Positions 55,887 to 64,000 of a stretch of 64,000 nucleotides of DNA are shown one piece after another. The notes under the pieces are model-generated. The model saw only the letters and a list, made by a program, of their open reading frames with translations. It was not told the origin of the DNA and did not search any database. The stretch is from Pseudocercospora fijiensis CIRAD86. Taxonomy: Eukaryota; Ascomycota; Dothideomycetes; Mycosphaerellales; Mycosphaerellaceae. The position numbers were made by a program, and so were the translations under genes. The stretch lies in NCBI RefSeq assembly GCF_000340215.1, contig NW_006921532.1, positions 1,037,180 to 1,101,179 of the forward strand. Direction: 5' to 3'. The stretch's first letter is position 1; the number at the start of each line of letters is the position of its first letter.

Positions 55887-56510
55887 TTAGTTTTGTCTCT
55901 ATAGGCTCTTAATATCCTATTCTTCCTTAAAGCTTCTTATTATACTATAGGCTATAATTATAAATTGCTATTAGGAGACCTTTGCTATTTTCCCTATCTT
56001 GGTTGTCTATTCTTTTTGTGTTTCTAGCTTCTTTTTATCCTGCTCTTGTACTATAAATAGCTTAATTACCCCTTTACCTTCGTTCCTAGCCCTAATTACC
56101 TCTTTAACTGCAATTCTTTCTATAATCTCTTTCCCTATAAGTCCTTAGATTTCCTTTTGCTCCTATAGGTCCGTAATATAGACTCTAACTACTGTCCTCG
56201 GGGGTTTTAGCGCCTCCTAACTAGCTACTACTACCTAGGTGCGGTAGTTTAGGCTTGTCTCCTATTGTTTCTTCGTAATCTTTGCTACGACTGTATTAGC
56301 TACCTTTGTAATAACGTAGCTTGCCTAGTTGTAGATTGCTTTTAGTCCTCTAAGGAGTTCTAAGATTATTATCCTATATGCCCTCTTAGGGGTTCTTCTA
56401 TCTTCCGCCTTTAGCACCTCCTCTGCCCTAGTATATAGTGCTTTCTATTCGTCCTCCCTTCCTTCTTAACTGTCTTCCCTTCGTCTCTAATTGTTCGCTG
56501 CTATTTTTTT
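55887..56510 (-). pseudogene. LINE ORF1 relic, 5' part
   Basis: On the minus strand: TVVRVYITDL, IGKEIIERIAVKEVIRARNE, GKGVIKLFIVQEQDKKKLE, a Lys-rich gag-like N-terminal region. The frame continues without loss into 48886 when the Gypsy element and one GTAGC copy are removed in thought. Confidence 0.75.
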
Positions 56511-56524
56511 ATCCTTAGTATATA
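56511..56524. repeat. 14 bp target-site duplication of the LINE (right copy)
   Basis: ATCCTTAGTATATA, identical to 44474-44487. Confidence 0.85.
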
Positions 56525-57240
56525 TAGGTATATAGCAAATAGCTATAGACCGTAAAGGCCGGCAATACGCTCTACCTTACTTCTCGCTTCGTATACTAGA
56601 CGTTAATATAGGTAACACCCCTTAGACTCTAATTATACTTCCGCTAACCTGTTTTCTAATTGCTAGCAGTCTTATCGATAAAGACAAGTCGATTAACCGG
56701 CCATTTAGCGCACCTAATCGTCTATAAAGCCCTTAAGAACGGGTTACGTTCCTTCGCCGCCCTCTTTACCTCCGTTCGAGTATACTCGTGTTTCTTTAAC
56801 ATTCTACTAATTAGAGTAGGGCGAAGCTTAACTGCGCTATTACTACCGTCTTTTATAGGGCGTAGCCTTATAAATTTATCTTAAAGAGCTTAGATTATCT
56901 CTATAAAGTAGGCGTCCGGTCGGTCGTCGAGATACCTTAGAAGAAACTCCTCCTCGGCTACTAGAAGCAGTATATTCGTTTAGCTACGCCGAGTGCCTAT
57001 ATTCTTAATATATAAGGCTCTAAATAACCGCTATTTCTCTTAATAACGATATACTAAGCGGACTAATATTAGAAGCTTTGTAAAGGCGTGTATCTGCTTA
57101 GTAGAATACCCTTTAGTAAAGAGGTTAATTGGTTAGCCTTGCTAGTCGCGGTTTATACGAGCTTTCTTTACTATTGTAGATGCTATAATAACACCTTAGA
57201 AGGGTCTATACTACTGAATTATTAACAACACGATATCTAC
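56525..57240 (-). pseudogene. DDE_3 (Tc1/mariner-like) transposase, N-terminal and middle part
   Basis: The minus-strand frame reads AEEEFLLRYLDDRPDAYFIE, then KLRPTLISRMLKKHEYTRTE, VKRAAKERNPFLRAL and NRLVFIDKTASN (first catalytic Asp). It continues to the point of LINE insertion and resumes at 44473. A helix-turn-helix region is expected upstream of about 57100 but is degraded. RIP stops are present. Confidence 0.82.
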
Positions 57241-58080
57241 GATATACTAGAGAATTCTAGGCTTTAGGAAGAGGACTAGAGAGCAGATTTTGGTAGAAAA
57301 CAGCGGTATGTATGCTCGCTAAGCCTCTCTCGGAGGTATAGGGTTCTCCCCGCGCTTACTAACAAGTTAGTCGGAGCACATAGTACTTCACTTATATTTG
57401 CTAGTAAGCTACGTTAGATCTATAATATAATATGCTCTAATTGCGTGCCTTAGCTCTCGAGACGGTGCTGCAAGCTTACGCTACGCTAGAGTATGTCTAT
57501 TCCGAGTAGTGTTATAGGTTTATAGCCCCTAAGAAATGGAGGTTGTGTTTTATACTAGTATATACCTATAGATGTACATCGGGTATGCCCGAATACTAGG
57601 ATATCCGAGCAATATTAAGCAGCTTAGCGGGTTGTAGGCGGGATATTAGCGTATCCGATAACTCCGCCTCGTATGTATACTATATAGTGTATGTAACGAG
57701 CTCGCCTAAAAGGGTCGTATATAGCGTATATACTATATATAGGTTAGTAGACCCTATTACTAATTCCGAGCGCTGTATCTGCATAACCCCGGCTACACCT
57801 ATAGTAATGTGCTGTTACGTAGGCCGGCCTATCTAGAGATAAAACTAAAAAAAAAGTGCATTAGCGGTGCCCGGACCGGTTAATATCCCCTATAAAAACT
57901 CGTCGCCTCGGAGCGTTTATCGGCAAAACAGGCATTAACCCCTATAGTGTCTACTTAGTTAGTATATAGAAGCCGCTCTGTATATAAATAAACAGGCCTT
58001 AATTAGACTCGGTTGTAGGTGCGTTAAACCCCTTCGAGTAGCTTAGCTATTGCCGCCGCTATCGGCCTCTATATACGACT
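57241..58080. other. unassigned RIP-mutated sequence between transposons
   Basis: It presumably contains the end of the DDE_3 element and the beginning of the piggyBac-like element. Candidate TTAA sites occur (for example TTAACCCC near 57934) but no matching partner end was found. Confidence 0.45.
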
Positions 58081-60620
58081 TAATTGCCTTTATATTTCTA
58101 AACTCAATTCTGCTAAGAAGTATATAACAATAGCGAGCTTCTAGGCCTTTATAGAAGAGGCTTATAACGACGATAAGGGTAACAATTAGCTAGATATATC
58201 CGCTAGTTTAATAGATAACGATAAGTTAAATGCTAACTAGTTAGCTAAAGGAAGAGAGCCGATTTTTAAGAAGGCAGGAGACCCTATGCTAAGTAGCGTA
58301 GATAATGAGGGTTTAGTAGTCGTAGAAGGAGATAACGACGTTAAAGGCATAGGCGGAGACAGTAGGGCAGGCGGATTATACTATCTAGCGGAAGGAGATA
58401 GAATAGAAGGTCGCTACGAGCTACTAACTAGTACCTCTTACCGGCGGAAGGTCAATTTGCCTACAGACCTATATAGTAACCTATCGTTACTAGACGACGT
58501 CTAATATCGCTTCTTTACACTCTTCTAGACTAATAAGGTTATAGACCGCCTTATCGAGTGCACTAACGAGTATGCTAGTAATAAGCCGCAATTTAAGAAG
58601 GACAATAAGATTATTATTTCCGGCTATAATTAGAAGCCGGTAGACAAGCTAATAATGCGAATCTTCGTTAGATTGATTATATATATATCCGCAATCTAGA
58701 TATCCGACAAGGCCGATTACTAGCGCGAAGATAGATACTAGCTAAGGTATAGTATTACTAAGTATATAAAGGAGTAGCGATTTAAGCAGATTAAGGCCGC
58801 TTTGTAGTGCCGGAATAACGCGCTCTCGTTAAGTAGAAGAGATTTACCTACCTAGACCTAGATACTACCGCTTGCTAATATATTGCGTAGCAAATTCCGC
58901 GAGATTGTCGTACCTAGTACTAACGTATCGATTGACGAGAGTATAGTCCGGTTTATAGGCAAATCTAGGCATATAATTATAATAAGAGGCAAGCTAACGC
59001 CTATCGGATATTATATATTATATCTATATAAGGATAGGTACCTATATTCCTTCTTATTCTCGAGCCCTCGGAAGGCATATAAGTAGGAGGTAGAAGATGC
59101 AGATTCTATCGCTTCGACGGTCGCTTAGTATCCGGTAGTAACTCTAGAGGTTCTTACGGACGCTAAGAAGAAGGAGCGGCAGAAGGAGAGTAATAAGAAG
59201 CGTCGCGAGCGTAAGAACCGTAGTCCTAGTAGTATTAGTTACGGATTAAATACAGGACTGTGTTTAGTGTAGCAAGTAAGAAAGGAAAGTCACACTACTA
59301 CGGCCCGTACCGACCGCGCGGACCGCGCTACTAAGATACCCGAAAGCCTAATCGTGTTGCCTACCGTCTCGCTTAGCTCTAAGCTAAGCTCGCTTAGGTA
59401 GGCTGTTCTTCGACTAATTCTATAACTTCCTTTCCTATAATACTTCTTCTATATTTATATAGACAATCTATTTAACAACGTGCTATTATTTGTAGTCTTA
59501 AGGTACTTAGGCATCGCGGCGACTAGTACCGTACGATCTAGCTTACTTTCTTAGCTATAGCGCGGTAAAACCTTCGAGAAACTAGGGATACTAAAACGAG
59601 ATAGTACGAGAAAGAATTCGACCTTCCCGACCCTTAATTAGAAGAGTACGCGGTTTCCCTACGATATACTACTTTATAAGGCAATCTACGGTATAGCGGC
59701 GGTTATCTAGTAGGATAGGAACCTTGTTTAGTTCCTTATAACCGGATATCGTCTATTTGAGCGATTACGACGGCTTCGAGGGTACCCTCGAGTAGGAAAC
59801 AACGTATATATCGACAAATACGTACGAATACACTAGAAGACAGATAGCAAAGAAGAGAAGGACCTTCTAGAGGTTGCCGCCTTATACAATAACTATATAG
59901 GTAGTATTAACATCTATAACTAGCTACGCTATTATTGCTTAACCTAGTATAAGTTAAGGAAGGGCTAGCATCTACTATTCTACTTCCTACTAGATGCTAT
60001 AGTAATTAACTTATTCGTTCTCGTCCGTAGCGATAAGAAGTAGACTAAAGACTAGCGACTTACTTACTAGCGCGACTTCCGTATATCGCTAGTATAGCAA
60101 ATAGTCTAACTCGGATAGCAAGAGCTTATAGCGATAGAAGTAATAGAGGCCGCTATAAGGGCTCTACGTATACCGACTCCGCTACCTCCTCGAAGCTACG
60201 GTTAATTTATCTTAGGTTATACCTATAATAGTAGTAGACCTCGATCTCGGCGATATTAGATTAGGAAAGGCGATAGCTTGCCTATAGCTAAGAACCTCCG
60301 TCGTCTCGAGCGTAGTAGCAAAGCCGTTTACTAAATAAAGGCTGTTCTTCTACGCTAACGTTGCTATCTCTATAAGTACGTAAGGACCGCTTAGGGGTTC
60401 AAATATTAGCCTATTAATAGTAGGTAAGAGTACTAGACGACTAAGGCTTGTCGATATTGTAGTCCTATTGCTATCTGCAATACTTGTAAGCCTATATAGC
60501 ACTACTAGCCGGATTTATACGCCTTCTTTGCTAGACTTCAACCTTAACCGGAAGCGGCTTCTACGCTAGGCTCTATAACACCTTTACTTAAGCCTTTAAT
60601 AGGCTCTATAGCGCCGACTT
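58081..60620 (+). pseudogene. piggyBac-like transposase relic (DDE_Tnp_1_7)
   Basis: Read through stops on the + strand: an acidic N-terminal part (58286-58504 is stop-free), TNKVIDRLIECTNEYA, then LANILRSKFREIVVPSTNVS, IDESIVRFIGKSRHIIIIRG (the diagnostic piggyBac DES-V-F-GR block with a catalytic Asp), TPIGYYILYLYKDRYLYSFL, and a C-terminal cysteine-rich piece (RYCSPIAICNTCKP near 60450) as in piggyBac proteins. An active enzyme would insert at TTAA. Termini were not resolved. Numerous TAG/TAA mark RIP. Confidence 0.78.
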
Positions 60621-61140
60621 TAACTTAACAACCTCGTTCTTTAGCTTACTTACTTCCTTCTATAGGCTATTAAACTTAGCTACCTTAATAACCTCCTCGT
60701 CGCTATAAGAGCCTTCTTTATCCTTTAGACCTTTAGTACGCGCTAACTCCGCCTATTACTAGCTTACTAGGTTTAGGTCTACCCTTAAGTCCTTTACCGT
60801 TAACTCGAGCTTCGAGAGACGCTTAATAAGTGCCCTCTAGCGCTTACTCTTAGTAGATAAGCGCAGCTTTAATAGACTCGCTAGTAGTACTAAGTTATAG
60901 ACCTCTTCTACTATTAATTCTATACCTTTTAACCGCAGTCTATAGCGCTATCTTAACTCTTCCCTTAAGCGGAAGCGGACCGGTCCCTTATTATATATAT
61001 TAGTCTATATTTAACTATATCTATAGAAGCAGTCTATATACCTTTCTACTAGGTATACTTAGCGGTATTGTATTCCTTCACTTACTAAGGTTTAGCTATA
61101 GAGCCTTTAGCTGTAAAGGACGACTCGTAAAGGTGTCGGC
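60560..61140 (-). pseudogene. coiled-coil coding relic, family unknown
   Basis: On the minus strand a Leu/Lys/Glu-rich sequence (RLSKLELTVKDLRVDLNLVS, DKEGSYSDEEVIKVAKFNSL, KEVSKLKNEVVKLKSAL) with few stops suggests a coiled coil. It could be part of a transposon capsid-like or accessory protein; no domain is recognised. Confidence 0.4.
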
Positions 61141-61619
61141 TTCTTAACCTTTAGCTCTACTACGGCTAAATCCGAGACCTAATCGGACAGCCTCGCAGTT
61201 CGAGGGGCGATATAGGTTTGTATAGGGCTATACTAAATTTAGTATTAGATATAGAACCGAGTAGGGGGACTACTAGGGTAGGTGTTTAGCGGAGATAACT
61301 ACGGCCTTCGTTAAGGCCCCGACCGCTTGCTATCGATTATAGTATAATCTCGTAGATTATAGAGGCCGTATAATCCACTCCGATTATAGACCGCTATAAT
61401 CGATTATAGCCGGTTAAGGACAGGTATCTAGTATCTACTTTATTAACCTCCGCTTCCTTCCGCCTCTTGTTATTAATAGACTCTATAGTAGACTGCAGGC
61501 GCTTTGTAGTAGGTAGTATAGTAGGTAGTATAGTAGGTAGTGAAATCGGCGTACGAAGAAGGTAGGTATACGAGGCGGTATACGAGATCGTCGTACAAGG
61601 TCGGAGAGAGGATGTATAC

Positions 61620-62930
61620 TTAAAAGTAGGCGGGTTTACTACAGTTTATGCTATAGAAGTTAGTAGCTAATCTCTCTTAAACTACGTTAATCGAACTATA
61701 GTCTCTTAGTCGGTTAATAAACTACGGACTCTAGCAGTTAATCGTCGGAAGCGTGCTACTATAGCGACTCTATTAGCCTCTTAGTCGTAGTCGACTAATA
61801 ATAAGCAGGCTCGGACTACGCTAGTATATTAGACATAGGCGTAAACCGAGTATTTCCTCGAGCAATTAATTAAGTTGAAGAAGGTTAGTAGAGGCACCGA
61901 TGCTAATAACTTTAGGCTTCCGGACCTACGCGATCTCGCAACCTTAATAAATAAGCGGTTTAATATCTAGCGCAACGACTAGGCCTTAAAGAACCGCTAG
62001 TCGACTATTAAGAAGGAATAGGGCTATTAGGTATACTATCTAAAGCATATTAGCGGCTAGAATAGTATGCCTCTAACAGCCGAGAGTAATATAGAAGACG
62101 CTTACTTCGACGCTAATCTACGGTATACTGCCTTCCGTAACGAATTGCCTAAATACTTCGATCTTATAGATAAATTAGTCGGCTAAGATATAGCAATAGG
62201 TAACTATATCGCCTCGTACGAGGAGCTAGCGGATAACGAGATCGATAGTAGCTCGGAATCGGACGAGGTAGGGGCAGAGGTAGAGGTAACGGGCGAGGTC
62301 GTTAATAGCGAGCCGCTAACGGCTAAGCAACTAATAGTTATAAACGCGGCGAAGGCGTAGGAGCGGCACTAAAAGAAGATATAGAAGGAGGCCGATCGTA
62401 TGTATAGGAAGCAAGAAGACGCGGCTATATAAAATGCCGGTATTACTAAAGCCCTAGGGAAGGCATTCGAGCTATTGTTATTAATAGCGGCGGAGGTCGT
62501 AAAGGATAGAAAGGAAGAACGTAACACTACTAGGAAGTTAGCTAAATAGTAGCGTACTAACGACAAAGCCGCTACTACTACTAGCTCTACTGTCGCTATT
62601 ATAACTAAGCGTTTACTCGATAAGAATACGTAGAAGGATTAGGAAATAATAAGCGGCAGTCGTATATTGCTAGTACGCGAGGTCGCGAAGAAGAATAGCG
62701 AATACGACTATACTAAGGTCGCTTTGTCGATAAACTAGCAGCAGTTTAAAGAGTACTTTATATTAGTATTAGTAGATCTAAGGAGGGCGAATAATCCTTA
62801 TAATAGCTACCTATAGCAGATGCAGCTAGACGGTAGATACGTGCTATTAGGTTATCGACGATAGGTTATTATAAATAAGAAGGATTGAAAGTAGTAGAAG
62901 AAGTAGAAGAAGTTTATATCTATGCTTAAA
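61620..62930 (+). pseudogene. Myb/SANT-like DNA-binding protein relic of second Harbinger element
   Basis: Legible through RIP stops: FLEQLIKLKKV, NNFRLPDLRDLATLINKRFN, ALKNR, TIKKE, LKHISG, PLTAESNIEDAYFD, AFRNELPKYFDLIDKLVG. This corresponds segment by segment to the minus-strand protein at 38840-39960. An acidic stretch and a Lys/Glu-rich C terminus follow. Confidence 0.75.
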
Positions 62931-63079
62931 TTACATACTTTAATAGGAAGATTCGTCGGTTAGGGACAAAATTTCGTTACAAATGCACGCTAACGTCTAT
63001 ACTATTAATTTATATAGAGGTGTTATTAATTTTTACTAGCAAATCTCGATTACGTACAGTTGCTTATATATACAAAAAA

Positions 63080-64000
63080 TTCATATCCTATCCGCTCGAA
63101 CTCTACTATTATATAATCGTGCCAAGACCTACTATTCTAGCCCTACGAGAATTTCGATAAGAGGACGAGGATAGTGTATAAGAAGCGCTAGTATAACTAT
63201 AGAAACTTAGAAACAGCTTCCTTACTAAAATCCTTACTAAAACTAGCCTCCGCGGTTTACCTCTATATTCGAAGACCTCCCTATATCCTTCGCCGCACTC
63301 TATCCGGTACTTCTCGTTTCTACGCCCTTATATCGAGTCCTTTCTTCGTCTAGTATGCCTTATAATTAGTATATATCTATTTCCCTAATCTATCGCAATA
63401 ATCCGTATAGCATTTATTGTCTATCGCTTTAGCGTAGCGCCTATTATCCTTATAAACCTCCGCTATAGTATCCGCCGCCCTTTCGGCTTCTAATTTAGCA
63501 TTAGTCGGCATTAAACTAGGCTCGCTCGATAGCGGTTATCGACTATTAGAAAGGATAAAGTTATAGATAATAGTATAGGCAATAATAAAGCGACTCTACT
63601 AAGCGATTAACTATATACTTAGACCTTCCTTAATAATCCTAAATCGCCGATTTATTATACCGAATACCCTCTCGATATAGTTGCGAAGCTAAGTATAGCG
63701 GAGGTTGAATATCTCCTTATAATTCTTAGGCCTAGCTTCCGCCTTACTCTGCTTACGAAGGTAATATTGTATCTTCTAATATAGTACGAGAAGGCGTAGA
63801 TCTTTAAAGGAATAGCTACCGTCGGCTAGGTAGAAGTATCTATTAGGTACGTCGAAGCTACTAGAATAGGCCTTCCTTAGTACTATACTATCGGTTACTA
63901 ATCCCTCGTAACCGGGCATTATAAATAGGAAGCGCAGGTTTGAGTTATACGCAGCTATTATATTCTAAGTAATATAACCCTTCCGACAACGCTATAGATT
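63080..64000 (-). pseudogene. Harbinger transposase relic, second copy, 5' part outside window
   Basis: On the minus strand from 64000 downward: RCRKGYIT, NIIAAYNSNLRFLFIMPGYE, LVTDSIVLRKAYSS, YFYLADGSYSFKDLRLLVLY, EIFNLRYT, LRNYIERVFGIINRRFRII. It is closely related to the relic at 37232-38292 and has the second catalytic Asp and the Glu region in the same order. The N-terminal part, with the first Asp, lies outside the window. Confidence 0.82.

Larger units (their letters stand above)
44488..56510 (-). mobile_element. non-LTR retrotransposon (Tad1/jockey-like LINE), interrupted by Gypsy element
   Basis: The element is read on the minus strand from 56510 (5') to a GATA repeat tail at 44507-44488 (3'), with 14 bp target duplications. 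It holds ORF1 with zinc knuckles, then ORF2 with endonuclease and reverse transcriptase, all with RIP-type stops. It is split by the Gypsy element at 48887-55881 and contains a 220-N assembly gap. LINE sequence excluding the insertion is about 5.0 kb. Confidence 0.85.
61315..64000. mobile_element. second PIF/Harbinger-like element (inverted copy, cut by window end)
   Basis: The left end GGCCCCGACCGCTTGCTATC is preceded by TAA (61312-61314), a plausible 3 bp target duplication, and resembles the terminus of the copy at 36758-40332. CGATTAT-type motifs follow. The gene order is the mirror image: Myb/SANT-like gene (+) first, then transposase (-). The short spacer between the two genes (62950-63070) aligns with the spacer of copy 1 (38595-38710) in reverse complement. 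The other end lies beyond 64000. Confidence 0.78.

Noticed and set aside
56660..56884. 74-codon plus-strand frame
   Set aside because: Lies antisense to the DDE_3 transposase relic, whose conserved motifs are on the minus strand.
61311..61314. TTAA as piggyBac target site on the right of the piggyBac-like relic
   Set aside because: It coincides with the start of the second Harbinger element (TAA followed by GGCCCC), and no matching TTAA-flanked inverted end was found on the left.
62369..62566. 65-codon minus-strand frame
   Set aside because: Antisense shadow of the Lys/Glu-rich tail of the second Myb/SANT-like relic.

Overview
This window looks like part of a nuclear chromosome of a filamentous ascomycete, probably a dothideomycete. 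The evidence is short introns (about 47-120 bp, with two longer exceptions) that have GTRNGT donors and CTAAC branch sites, several fungus-specific protein families, and a 28 kb transposon block carrying heavy C-to-T mutation of the RIP type (repeat-induced point mutation). The species cannot be named from the sequence.

Positions 1-35.8 kb are an ordinary gene-rich arm. In order it carries: a secreted protein of unknown function cut by the window edge (-); two small cysteine-rich secreted proteins facing away from each other across a miniature inverted-repeat element (2495-3018 -, 4291-4633 +); a large secreted DUF7029/DUF7223-like protein (-); the mRNA-export DEAD-box helicase SUB2 (-); a DUF7587-like protein (-); a calcineurin-like metallophosphoesterase (+); a J-domain co-chaperone (+); a glutathione S-transferase (+); an NT-C2 domain protein (-); a GST/DUF7962-like protein (+); an Msg5-type dual-specificity MAP-kinase phosphatase (-); an RPEL-repeat protein (-); a proton-pump type microbial rhodopsin (-); and a membrane-anchored protein built from a tandemly duplicated unknown module (+). 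Most gene models were assembled by placing splice sites that keep the reading frame through conserved motifs. These genes do not form one pathway; the recurring themes are secretion, stress and detoxification, and signalling.

Positions 35.8-64 kb are a mutated transposon island. CpA and TpG are strongly depleted while CpG is abundant, so coding regions are full of TAG and TAA. The island holds: a complete PIF/Harbinger-type element (36758-40332) with inverted termini and two convergent genes (DDE transposase and Myb/SANT-like protein); a 1.5 kb island of unmutated DNA (40333-about 41820); a three-level nest (DDE_3 transposon relic, interrupted by a Tad1/jockey-like LINE, itself interrupted by a chromodomain Ty3/Gypsy element with 308 bp LTRs); a piggyBac-like relic; and a second, inverted Harbinger-type element that runs off the window at 64000. 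An assembly gap of 220 N lies at 45187-45406.

The most notable observations are the exactly resolvable nesting (5 bp and 14 bp target duplications), a probable antisense, intron-containing extra gene between pol and the 3' LTR of the Gypsy element, the different and strand-asymmetric mutation pattern of the LINE compared with both its host and its guest, and the tandem-module gene whose two halves share an intron position. No CRISPR array, rRNA or convincing tRNA gene was seen.
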